Source: Eubacteriales Family XIII. Incertae Sedis bacterium (GTDB lineage Bacteria; Bacillota; Clostridia; Peptostreptococcales; Anaerovoracaceae). From it: DNA of 7,126 nt. Both the position numbers and the translations under genes were made by a program. The notes beneath the pieces were generated by a model that saw only the letters and a list, made by a program, of their open reading frames with translations, was not told where the DNA came from and ran no database searches. The stretch covers positions 1 through 7,126 of the forward strand of contig JAITKU010000218.1 in the NCBI GenBank assembly GCA_031278255.1, given 5' to 3'. Below, piece by piece: positions 1 through 6,502 of this stretch (positions are counted from its first letter, which is position 1; each line of letters begins with the position of its first letter).

Positions 1-130
1 CGGCCGGAAAATGGGACAGCGAAGTGAACCGCAGGTGAACGGAGGAGTGAGGCGAAGCCGAACGTTGCACCCGCCACTGACAGCTTGGAAAGTTGAAACC
101 CGCCGCCTGTAGAGGCGGGAGACTGACGCC
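1..130 (+). mobile_element. Probable 3' end of an IS200/IS605-type (TnpB) element
   Basis: A frame is open from position 2 to a TAG at 110-112. It encodes a basic, low-complexity tail (ending ...TAWKVETRRL) and has no start in the window. The stop falls inside a GC-rich hairpin: CCGCCT (103-108) pairs with AGGCGG (113-118) around GTAG, with a further CCC/GGG option outside. The hairpin sits in the context TTGAAACC...GGGAGACTGAC. From memory of the family, many TnpB genes of IS200/IS605-like elements end this way, with the end of the coding frame overlapping the right-end hairpin and the guide-RNA scaffold. Only the last ~40 codons are visible, so whether the rest of the element lies to the left and is intact cannot be judged. 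No TnpB catalytic motif falls in the window. Positions 131-168 hold no recognisable feature. Confidence 0.45.
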
Positions 131-168
131 GTCGTTCAATTTTGGCTCCGTCCAATATTCGGCTTCGC

Positions 169-270
169 CCGCCGCCCCGCGGAACACAGCCGCCGGGGGA
201 TTGCAAGCCCACGCCGGCCGGAATGAAGCCGGCCCCGGCCTTTCGGCGGGGGATTGGGCGGCGGCGTTCA
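169..270 (+). repeat. GC-rich palindromic interspersed repeat, copy 1
   Basis: This 102-bp segment matches the reverse complement of 6939-7041 at roughly 85% by hand alignment. The longest identical stretches are the 22-base end (GGGGATTGG...GTTCA) and a block around GATTGCAAGCCCACGCCGG. The ends are complementary: CCGCCGCCC at 169-177 pairs with GGGCGGCGG at 256-264. Inside there is a second possible stem (GCCGGC at 213-218 and 228-233) and an exact 10-base direct repeat, CGGGGGATTG, at 194-203 and 247-256. The differences between the copies include single- and two-base indels, which argues that the unit is not protein-coding. It resembles a small MITE- or REP-like element; I do not recognise the family. 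Positions 271-315, between it and the gyrB promoter, contain nothing I can name. Confidence 0.8.
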
Positions 271-315
271 TTACCTCGCAGAGTCCCGGTTGCGGGGTAT
301 TTATTTCAAAATCGC

Positions 316-344
316 TTGAAAATGTGCCTCTGTTGGTGTACAAT
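316..344 (+). promoter_or_regulatory. Sigma-A type promoter of gyrB-gyrA
   Basis: TTGAAA (316-321) and TACAAT (339-344) are separated by 17 bases, a near-consensus housekeeping promoter. It lies in a locally AT-rich patch in otherwise GC-rich DNA. Transcription should begin near 351, giving a leader of about 125 nt before gyrB. No other promoter of similar quality is visible between the repeat and gyrB, so this is the likely main promoter of the gyrase operon. Confidence 0.75.
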
Positions 345-400
345 GAATTGTCGAAATATGTTGTTTCGCCCTGTTTTCGCAAATGAAGAGGATCAAACGG

Positions 401-426
401 ACGCGGCTTTCGCGGGATTTCCGCGT
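401..426 (+). promoter_or_regulatory. Possible stem-loop in the gyrB leader
   Basis: ACGCGG (401-406) can pair with CCGCGT (421-426) around a 14-nt loop that itself contains a smaller CGCG pairing option. It lies in the predicted 5' leader of the gyrB mRNA, about 50 nt before the start codon. No T-run follows, so it is not an intrinsic terminator. Any regulatory role is inference. Confidence 0.3.
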
Positions 427-477
427 GAAGCGCTGTGTTCGTGTGCAAAAAATATGTAATGAAAGGGTTTTTAAGGT

Positions 478-2409
478 ATGTCTGCAAATGTAAATCAGCA
501 AAAGTACGACGCGGAACAGATACAGGTTCTGGAGGGCCTTGAACCTGTCAGAAAAAGGCCCGGCATGTATATCGGCAGCACGGGTCCCCGCGGTCTGCAT
601 CATCTGGTGTATGAGGTTGTGGACAACAGCGTGGACGAGGCTTTAGCCGGCTTCTGCAAGAATATCAGCATTGTGATACAGAAAGACAATTCCGTATTGG
701 TGGAGGACGACGGGCGCGGTATGCCCGTCGATATACATCCGACGCTCGGCATTCCCGCCGTGGAGGTCATCCATACGGTGCTGCACGCCGGCGGCAAGTT
801 CGGCGGCGGCGGATATAAGGTATCGGGCGGTCTGCACGGCGTGGGCGCCTCCGTGGTCAACGCCCTCTCCGAACGCATGGAGGTAGAAATCAAGCGAAAC
901 GGCCGCATATACAGGCAGGTATACGCGCGCGGCGAAACGCAGACGAAGCTGGAAATCGTCGGCGAGGCGAAAAAGACGGGTTCGCGGACGATGTTCAAGC
1001 CCGATCCGGAGATATTCGACGAGGTGGATTTCGATTACGATACGCTGGAACACCGCCTGCGGGAGATGGCTTTCCTGAACAAGGGCGTAAGGATCAACCT
1101 CACGGACGAACGCGAGGACCGCAAGAAGAAAGAGTCTTTTTATTACGAGGGCGGCATACGCGAGTTCGTCAAACATCAGAACAAGGCCAAGGAGCCGATC
1201 CATCCGGATATCATCTATTTTGAGGTGAAGCGGGGCGGGGACGTTGAGATAGAGGTTGCCATGCAGTACACCGACCGCTACAACGAGACCATACTGTCCT
1301 ACGCGAACAACATCAACACGACGGAGGGCGGCACACATCTGGTGGGCTTCAGGTCCGCCCTGACGCGCGTGTTCAACGACTACGCGAAGAGGAACAAATT
1401 CCTGAAAGAGAACGACGCCGGCTTCGCCGGCGAGGACGTGCGCGAGGGTTTGACGGCTGTCGTTTCCGTAAAGCTTACGGAACCGCAGTTTGAGGGGCAG
1501 ACCAAGACCAAGCTCGGCAACAGCGAAATGCGGGGTTACGTCGAGACCGGCACAAACGAGAATCTCATGGCCTTTCTCGAAGAAAACCCGGCGCAGGCGC
1601 GCGTGATCGTGGAGAAATGCCTGCTGACGGCCAGGGCGCGGGAGGCGGCGCGCAAGGCGCGCGAGTTGACGCGCAGGAAAGGCGCCCTCGACGATTTTGC
1701 CCTGCCGGGCAAGCTTGCGGACTGCGCCGAACGCGATCCCACGCTGTCGGAGATTTTCCTCGTGGAGGGGGATTCCGCCGGCGGCACCGCAAAGGACGGG
1801 CGCGACCGGGCGCGGCAGGCCATCCTGCCCCTGCGCGGCAAGATTTTGAACGTGGAGAAAGCGCGCTTCGACAAGATACTGAATTCCGATCAGATCAAGA
1901 ACATGATCACGGCTTTCGGCTGCAACGTCGGAGACGAGTTCAACGAGGAAAAACTGCGCTACCACAAGATCATCGTCATGACGGACGCGGACGTTGACGG
2001 CGCCCACATCCGCACCCTGCTCTTGACGTTCTTCTACCGGTACATGAAGCCCCTGCTCCAAAACGGCTACGTCTACCTCGCCCAACCGCCGCTGTATCAG
2101 GTCAAACGCGGCAAGGAGATCCACTACACCTACACGGAGCGGGAACAGGAAAAGCTGCTCGCGGAGATCGCCGCGAAATACCCGAACACAAAAATGGAAA
2201 TCAAGCGTTACAAGGGCCTCGGCGAGATGGACGCGGAACAGCTCTGGGACACGACGATGAACTACGAAAACAGGACCTTGATACAGGTGATGATAGACGA
2301 CGAATCCGCCGCGGACGAAACCTTTTCCATGCTGATGGGAGACAAGGTTCCGCCGCGCCGCAAGTTCATCGAGGACAGCGCGCGGGCCGTTAAGAATTTG
2401 GATATATAG
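478..2409 (+). CDS. gyrB: DNA gyrase subunit B
   Basis: GyrB supplies the ATPase and part of the DNA-cleavage core of gyrase, the cytoplasmic type IIA topoisomerase that adds negative supercoils. The protein has 643 residues, the usual length for the Gram-positive form without the extra insert of enterobacterial GyrB. The GHKL ATPase domain shows YEVVDNSVDEALAG (general base E46, Mg-binding N50), EDDGRGMP (77-83) and SGGLHGVG (116-123). The transducer domain carries the QTK loop (QTKTKLGN, 341-348). The TOPRIM domain has EGDSAGG (430-436, E430) and MTDADVDGAH (501-510, D503 and D505), and the tail ends KNLDI. The ATG at 478 fits the N-termini of homologues; AAAGGG at 462-467 is the likely ribosome binding site, with a slightly long spacing of 10 nt. 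gyrA follows after 9 nt, so the two are co-transcribed. All key residues are present. Confidence 0.98.
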   Translation: MSANVNQQKYDAEQIQVLEGLEPVRKRPGMYIGSTGPRGLHHLVYEVVDNSVDEALAGFCKNISIVIQKDNSVLVEDDGRGMPVDIHPTLGIPAVEVIHTVLHAGGKFGGGGYKVSGGLHGVGASVVNALSERMEVEIKRNGRIYRQVYARGETQTKLEIVGEAKKTGSRTMFKPDPEIFDEVDFDYDTLEHRLREMAFLNKGVRINLTDEREDRKKKESFYYEGGIREFVKHQNKAKEPIHPDIIYFEVKRGGDVEIEVAMQYTDRYNETILSYANNINTTEGGTHLVGFRSALTRVFNDYAKRNKFLKENDAGFAGEDVREGLTAVVSVKLTEPQFEGQTKTKLGNSEMRGYVETGTNENLMAFLEENPAQARVIVEKCLLTARAREAARKARELTRRKGALDDFALPGKLADCAERDPTLSEIFLVEGDSAGGTAKDGRDRARQAILPLRGKILNVEKARFDKILNSDQIKNMITAFGCNVGDEFNEEKLRYHKIIVMTDADVDGAHIRTLLLTFFYRYMKPLLQNGYVYLAQPPLYQVKRGKEIHYTYTEREQEKLLAEIAAKYPNTKMEIKRYKGLGEMDAEQLWDTTMNYENRTLIQVMIDDESAADETFSMLMGDKVPPRRKFIEDSARAVKNLDI

Positions 2410-2418
2410 GTAAAAATT

Positions 2419-4947
2419 ATGGATTTGCTTGACGACAGAAGACTGGTTCAGCACGAAATACACACAGAAATGCGGGAGTCCTACATCGACTACGCGATGA
2501 GCGTCATCGTGGGGCGGGCGCTTCCCGATGTGCGGGACGGGCTTAAACCCGTACACAGGCGCATTCTCTACGGCATGATAGAACTCGGGCTCACGCCGGA
2601 CAAACCCACGAAGAAATCCGCGCGTATCGTCGGCGATGTCATGGGTAAATACCACCCGCACGGCGATTCCTCGGTCTATGACGCGATGGTGCGCATGGCG
2701 CAGCCTTTCTCGATCCGCTACCCGCTGGTGGAGGGACAGGGGAATTTCGGCTCCGTGGACGGCGACAGCGCGGCGGCCCAGCGTTATACGGAGGCGCGAC
2801 TGGCGCCGCTCGCCCTGCAAATGCTGCGCGACATAGACAAGGATACCGTCGATTTCGCGCCCAACTTCGACGGCGATGAGAAAGAACCGACGGTCCTGCC
2901 CTCCCGCTTTCCGAACCTGCTCGTCAACGGCTCGAACGGCATAGCCGTCGGCATGGCCACATCCATTCCGCCGCACAATCTCGGTGAGGTGATCGACGCG
3001 GCGATAAAGCTGATCGACGATCCCGAAGCCACGATAGAGGATTTGATCCGGATCATCAAGGCGCCGGATTTTCCGACGGGCGCGATCATACTCGGCAAGA
3101 ACGGCGCGAAAGAGGCCTATCGCACGGGACACGGCCGCGTGATCGTTCGCTCCAAGACGGAAATGGAGGAAACGAACAAGGGCAAGCAGCAGATCATCGT
3201 TACGGAGATACCCTACCAGGTCAACAAAGCCGCGCTGATCGAAAAGATCGCCGATCTCGTCAAGGAGAAGCGGCTCGACGGTATCAGCGCCATCCGCGAT
3301 GAAAGCAACCGCCAAGGTATGCGTATCGTCATAGAACTCAAACGGGACGCGAATCCGCAAATTTTGTTGAATCGCCTGTTCAAGCACACGCAGTTGCAGG
3401 AAAGCTACAGCATGATCCTGATCGCCCTCGTAAACGGCGAGCCTAAGATGTTGAACCTGCAGCAAATCCTCACGGAATACCTGAAGCACCAGAAAGAAGT
3501 CGTGACGCGGCGCTGCATATTCGAGCGCAAAAAGGCGGAGGCGCGCGCCCATATCCTGGAGGGCCTGCGCATTGCGCTGGACAATATCGACGAGGTTATT
3601 CGGATCATACGCGAGAGTTACAACGACGCGCGGGAACGGCTGATGGAGCGCTTCGGCCTCTCCGAGATACAAACGCAGTCCATACTCGAAATGCAGTTGC
3701 GCCGTCTGCAAGGGCTTGAACGCGAGAAGATAGACAACGAATATGCCGAACTACAGAAGCTGATCGCCTATCTGACCGCGATTCTCGAGAGCGAAGAGAA
3801 GCTGATGGGCGTCATTCGGGAGGAACTTCTCGAGATCAAGCAGAAATACGGCGATGCGCGGCGCACGAAGATTTCCGTGGACGCCGCGGAGATAGAGGAA
3901 GAGGATTTGATCGAGGAGGGCAAGGTCGCCGTCACGCTGACACATCTCGGCTACATCAAACGCGTTTCGGCCGACATCTACAAGACGCAAAAACGCGGCG
4001 GCAAGGGCGTCACGGGCCTCACGACGCGCGAAAACGACTTTGTGAAGAGCCTCGTCATGACCTCCACGCACGACTTCCTCATGTTCTTCACGAACACGGG
4101 CACGGCCCACAAGATCAAGGCTTACGAAATCCCGGACGCGCAGCGGACGGCCAAGGGCACGCCCGCCGTCAATTTCCTCTCGCTGATGCAGCGCGAACGG
4201 ATCACGGCCATGATGCCCATCCGCGAATTCAGCGATGACAAATACCTGATCGCCGTGACGAAGTTCGGCTCGATCAAAAAGACGCCGCTGTCGCAGTTCG
4301 ACACAAACCGGAAGAACGGCTTGATCGCGATCAGCTTAAAAGAGGGCGATGAATTGATCGGTATCAAGCAGACGAGCGGCACCGGCAGCGTGATCATCGT
4401 CACGCGAAACGGCAAGTGCATATGCTTCCACGAGAACGATGTGCGCGCCATGGGCCGCATGGCCGGCGGCGTGCGCGCGATCAAACTGGAGGGCGACGAC
4501 GAGATTGTGGCCATGGAACTCGCGGAACAGGACGAGGAGCTGCTCGTCGTTACGCAGAACGGCTTTGGCAAGCGGACGGCCGTCGAGGATTACAAGGTAC
4601 AGACGCGCGGCGGCAAGGGTCTTTTGACCTACGACAAGGCCAAGTTCAAAAAGACGGGCGCGCTGATCGGCGCGATGGTCGTCAACGAGGACGACGAGAT
4701 CCTGCTCATCAACTCCGACGGTATCATCATACGGATCAACGCCGGCGAGGTTTCCAAGCTGGGCCGCGCCACGCAGGGCGTCAAGATCATGAAAGTCGGG
4801 GAGAATACGAACATCATTGCGATGGCAAAGGTCATTCGGGAGGACGAAGCGGACGCCGACGAGAACGACGCCGCGGCGCCGTCCGCCGGCGCGGAATCCG
4901 AAAAAGGCGCCGCGCCGGGCGAACAGCTTGCGCTCGATACGGAATAA
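2419..4947 (+). CDS. gyrA: DNA gyrase subunit A
   Basis: GyrA is the DNA-breaking and DNA-wrapping subunit of gyrase (A2B2 with GyrB). The 842-residue protein has the winged-helix cleavage domain with catalytic tyrosine Y123 (AAAQRYTEARL). The quinolone region HPHGDSSVYDAM keeps Ser84 and Asp88, equivalent to E. coli S83 and D87, so the two classic resistance changes are absent. A coiled-coil/C-gate region follows (about 340-490). The C-terminal six-bladed wrapping domain starts near 500 and contains the GyrA box as QKRGGKG (524-530), which marks it as gyrase rather than topoisomerase IV; a second RGGKG-type motif is at 728-734. The last ~35 residues are an acidic, Ala-rich tail. The ATG is preceded by AGG at 2408-2410, which overlaps the gyrB stop, so translation may be coupled. 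No convincing terminator follows: two T-runs (4989-4994, 5008-5014) lack a good stem, so read-through to rsbW is possible. Confidence 0.98.
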   Translation: MDLLDDRRLVQHEIHTEMRESYIDYAMSVIVGRALPDVRDGLKPVHRRILYGMIELGLTPDKPTKKSARIVGDVMGKYHPHGDSSVYDAMVRMAQPFSIRYPLVEGQGNFGSVDGDSAAAQRYTEARLAPLALQMLRDIDKDTVDFAPNFDGDEKEPTVLPSRFPNLLVNGSNGIAVGMATSIPPHNLGEVIDAAIKLIDDPEATIEDLIRIIKAPDFPTGAIILGKNGAKEAYRTGHGRVIVRSKTEMEETNKGKQQIIVTEIPYQVNKAALIEKIADLVKEKRLDGISAIRDESNRQGMRIVIELKRDANPQILLNRLFKHTQLQESYSMILIALVNGEPKMLNLQQILTEYLKHQKEVVTRRCIFERKKAEARAHILEGLRIALDNIDEVIRIIRESYNDARERLMERFGLSEIQTQSILEMQLRRLQGLEREKIDNEYAELQKLIAYLTAILESEEKLMGVIREELLEIKQKYGDARRTKISVDAAEIEEEDLIEEGKVAVTLTHLGYIKRVSADIYKTQKRGGKGVTGLTTRENDFVKSLVMTSTHDFLMFFTNTGTAHKIKAYEIPDAQRTAKGTPAVNFLSLMQRERITAMMPIREFSDDKYLIAVTKFGSIKKTPLSQFDTNRKNGLIAISLKEGDELIGIKQTSGTGSVIIVTRNGKCICFHENDVRAMGRMAGGVRAIKLEGDDEIVAMELAEQDEELLVVTQNGFGKRTAVEDYKVQTRGGKGLLTYDKAKFKKTGALIGAMVVNEDDEILLINSDGIIIRINAGEVSKLGRATQGVKIMKVGENTNIIAMAKVIREDEADADENDAAAPSAGAESEKGAAPGEQLALDTE

Positions 4948-5017
4948 GCGACACCGGGCGGAATGCGGCGGCAGACGAGAAACCTGACTTTTTTGCGATT
5001 TGCTGTGTTTTTTTACG

Positions 5018-5042
5018 GTTTGAAGCTTTTCTTAGGGGGTAT
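5018..5042 (+). promoter_or_regulatory. Probable sigma-B-type promoter of rsbW-sigB
   Basis: GTTTGA (5018-5023) and GGGTAT (5037-5042) are spaced by 13 bases. The established Bacillus subtilis sigma-B consensus is GTTTAA, 12-15 bases, GGGTAT or GGGAAA, so this differs at one -35 base. It lies upstream of the anti-sigma/sigma gene pair whose sigma product resembles sigma-B, which suggests positive autoregulation as in the Bacillus sigB operon. The start site would be near 5050, leaving a leader of about 110 nt. An overlapping TATAAC (5040-5045) could be a sigma-A -10, but no good -35 lies 16-18 bases upstream of it. Confidence 0.6.
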
Positions 5043-5075
5043 AACATGTACGGAAACGCGCGTTGATTGATTTCC

Positions 5076-5144
5076 GGCTCGGTCGAACGGTTTTTGGGGC
5101 GGATGCGCTGTTCACCGGCGAAAGCTGCCGGCCTGTGCCGAGCC
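5076..5144 (+). promoter_or_regulatory. Foldable leader upstream of rsbW
   Basis: GGCTCGG (5076-5082) is perfectly complementary to CCGAGCC (5138-5144), and within the enclosed region CCGGC (5115-5119) pairs with GCCGG (5127-5131) around a 7-nt loop. The outer stem ends just before the rsbW ribosome binding site (AAGGAAAGGG, 5148-5157), which itself stays outside it. I do not recognise a known riboswitch here. A regulatory role is only suggested by position. Confidence 0.35.
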
Positions 5145-5163
5145 GATAAGGAAAGGGAACAAA

Positions 5164-5574
5164 ATGGCGGATGTGCTAAAATTCATGATACCGGGAAAGC
5201 CGGAATATGTAAGAACGGTAAGGCTTGCCATTTCATCCTTGGCGGGCAGCGCGGGTTTCGATATCGAAGCGGTTGAGGATATCATGATGGCGGTTTCGGA
5301 AGCCTGTTCCAATCTCGTGTGTCACGGCGTCGGCGCGCGCGACGCGTCCTACGAGGTTTCCTGCGAAATGTTCGGCGATCGTATCGTGATTCGGATCGAA
5401 AATCTGCCCGACTGCTGCGAAGAGGACGCGCACGGGGAACGGCGGCCCGTCTCGTTTCGGGAGGGCGGGATCGGCCTGAACATCATCAAGACGCTGATGG
5501 ACGAGGTGGACGTACTCCCCGCCGTGGGGCGCGGGACAAGGATACAGATGATTAAGTATGTAAGTGGAATTTGA
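5164..5574 (+). CDS. rsbW: RsbW/SpoIIAB-type anti-sigma factor, serine-protein kinase
   Basis: Members of this family bind a sigma factor of the B/F group and keep it from RNA polymerase, and they phosphorylate the anti-anti-sigma factor (RsbV/SpoIIAA) with ATP. The 136-residue protein is one GHKL ATPase domain of usual family length. The N box reads AVSEACSNLVCHG (E46, N50); the glycine lid/G2 box reads REGGIGLNIIKTLMDEVDV (99-117); the closing GRGTRIQMIK (122-131) is typical. The usual D-x-G of the nucleotide pocket is replaced by IENLPD (78-83), with Asn where Asp is expected. There are five cysteines (48, 53, 67, 84, 85), several next to the pocket motifs. The ATG has a good ribosome binding site, AAAGGG, 6 nt upstream. 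The sigma gene follows after 31 nt, supporting partnership. No rsbV-like gene is next to it. SpoIIAB is the alternative family name; the sigma neighbour favours RsbW. Confidence 0.88.
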   Translation: MADVLKFMIPGKPEYVRTVRLAISSLAGSAGFDIEAVEDIMMAVSEACSNLVCHGVGARDASYEVSCEMFGDRIVIRIENLPDCCEEDAHGERRPVSFREGGIGLNIIKTLMDEVDVLPAVGRGTRIQMIKYVSGI

Positions 5575-5605
5575 GCGGGCGGCGGCCGAAAACAAAGGAC
5601 AAAAT

Positions 5606-6364
5606 ATGGACTCCGGTAGCGCGAAAACGATCAGCAACAAGGAGCTTTTTGAACAATACAGCCGAACGCGAAGCCTTGCATTGCGAAATGAAATCATCGA
5701 AAAATACTTATACTTGGTCGATATCCTGATCAAGAAGTATTTGAATAAGGGCATGGACTACGATGATCTGTATCAGGTAGGGGCCATGGCCCTTATTTTT
5801 GCCGTCGAGCGTTACGATATCTCCAAGGGTTTCGAGTTTACAAGCTTTGCGACGCCGACCATCATCGGCGAGATCAAGCGCTATTTTCGCGACAAGGGCT
5901 GGGCCATGAAAGTGCCGCGCCGCCTCAAGGAGATATCCTCGCGGATCCCCGCCGTCAAGGAGGACCTCTACGGAAAATTGTTCAGAAATCCGACTGTGCC
6001 GGAATTGGCGGAGGCGCTCGGCCACAGCGAGGATGATGTGCTGGAAGCCCTCGAAAGCGGCAGGGCCTACGGCGTCTACTCGCTGAATCAAAACGTCGAG
6101 GACCTCGGCGAACAGGGCGAGGTCCCCTCACTCGAACGTTTCACGGGCATAGAGGACAAGGGCTACGCGAGCTTTGAGAACGCGGAGATCATCAAAAAGG
6201 TGCTGGACGGTCTGAGCGAGAAAGAAAAGGAGATATTCCACCTGCGCTTCATCAACAACAACACCCAGCAGGAGATCGCGGATGAAATGGGCGTTTCCCA
6301 AATGACGATCTCCCGTCTCGAACGTCTGATCAAGAAGAAGTTCAAGGATGAGTATTTTCGATGA
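5606..6364 (+). CDS. sigB: Sigma-B-like alternative RNA polymerase sigma factor (sigma-70 group 3, B/F/G family)
   Basis: This sigma factor directs RNA polymerase to a stress- or stage-specific regulon, and the neighbouring RsbW-type protein probably holds it inactive. The 252-residue protein shows region 2 (DYDDLYQVGAMALIFAVERYD, about 51-71, then SFATPTIIGEIKRYFRDKGW, 80-99), followed by VPRRLKE (103-109). Region 3 spans about 110-180 and includes NPTVPELAEALG. Region 4 starts LSEKEKEIFHLRF (203-215), with the -35-recognition helix-turn-helix TQQEIADEMGVSQMTISRLER (220-240). The RDKGW...VPRR wording is closer to Bacillus SigB than to SigF or SigG. I chose ATG 5606 because AAAGGA (5594-5599) lies 6 nt upstream; an in-frame GTG at 5564 would overlap rsbW by 11 nt but lacks a binding site. 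Sporulation sigma-F cannot be fully excluded without a phylogeny. A sigma-B-type promoter at 5018-5042 suggests self-activation. Confidence 0.88.
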   Translation: MDSGSAKTISNKELFEQYSRTRSLALRNEIIEKYLYLVDILIKKYLNKGMDYDDLYQVGAMALIFAVERYDISKGFEFTSFATPTIIGEIKRYFRDKGWAMKVPRRLKEISSRIPAVKEDLYGKLFRNPTVPELAEALGHSEDDVLEALESGRAYGVYSLNQNVEDLGEQGEVPSLERFTGIEDKGYASFENAEIIKKVLDGLSEKEKEIFHLRFINNNTQQEIADEMGVSQMTISRLERLIKKKFKDEYFR

Positions 6365-6365
6365 G

Positions 6366-6391
6366 GCGCGCTGCCGCGCGGCCCGTTTTTT
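6366..6391 (+). terminator. Weak candidate terminator after sigB
   Basis: Two bases after the sigB stop, GCGCG (6366-6370) can pair with CGCGC (6375-6379) around CTGC, and a run of six T begins at 6386. The six-base gap between stem and T-run makes this a poor intrinsic terminator. A second GC-rich hairpin (CCCCC 6395-6399 with GGGGG 6405-6409) follows, without T-run. The remainder up to vapC is GC-rich, with one further 6-bp stem (6476-6481 with 6489-6494) just beyond the vapC stop, and holds no gene I can support. Confidence 0.35.
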
Positions 6392-6502
6392 GGACCCCCC
6401 GGGCGGGGGACCGGAGCATATCGCGGGGGACACGCGGGAGCGGATTTAGGACTTCGTTCGCCGGAGACGGCACAAGGCCCGCGCATACCGGGCCGGCGGA
6501 CG

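Noticed and set aside
169..270. Repeat copies as CRISPR or tRNA-like structures
   Set aside because: There are only two copies in the window, far apart and inverted, with no spacers; no cloverleaf or anticodon arm can be drawn.
93..459. Two small plus-strand ORFs (97 and 105 codons) before gyrB
   Set aside because: They run through the IS-like hairpin, the repeat and the gyrB promoter. The repeat copies differ by frame-breaking indels, so a conserved protein is not supported.
643..3711. Very long antisense open frame (1022 codons) spanning gyrB and gyrA
   Set aside because: It mirrors two certain genes on the opposite strand and crosses their junction. Long antisense frames are expected from GC-rich codon use, and the translation shows no recognisable domain, only Arg/Leu/Val/His-rich sequence.
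4416..5066. 216-codon plus-strand frame overlapping the end of gyrA
   Set aside because: It is a shadow of gyrA in another frame, with an Arg/Gly-rich composition typical of frame-shifted GC-rich coding DNA; no binding site or domain is seen.
5046..5066. Mini-ORF MYGNAR after a GGGGG sequence
   Set aside because: The G-run is better explained as the sigma-B -10 element, and the ATG would lie before or at the predicted transcript start.
5564..5605. GTG at 5564 as the sigma factor start, overlapping rsbW
   Set aside because: No ribosome binding site precedes it, while ATG 5606 has AAAGGA at good spacing and matches the usual family N-terminus length.
5606..6364. Sigma-F (sporulation) identity for the sigma factor
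   Set aside because: The RDKGW and VPRRLKE wording and the sigma-B-like promoter upstream fit sigma-B better, and no spoIIAA is present. A phylogenetic tree of the B/F/G family would settle it.
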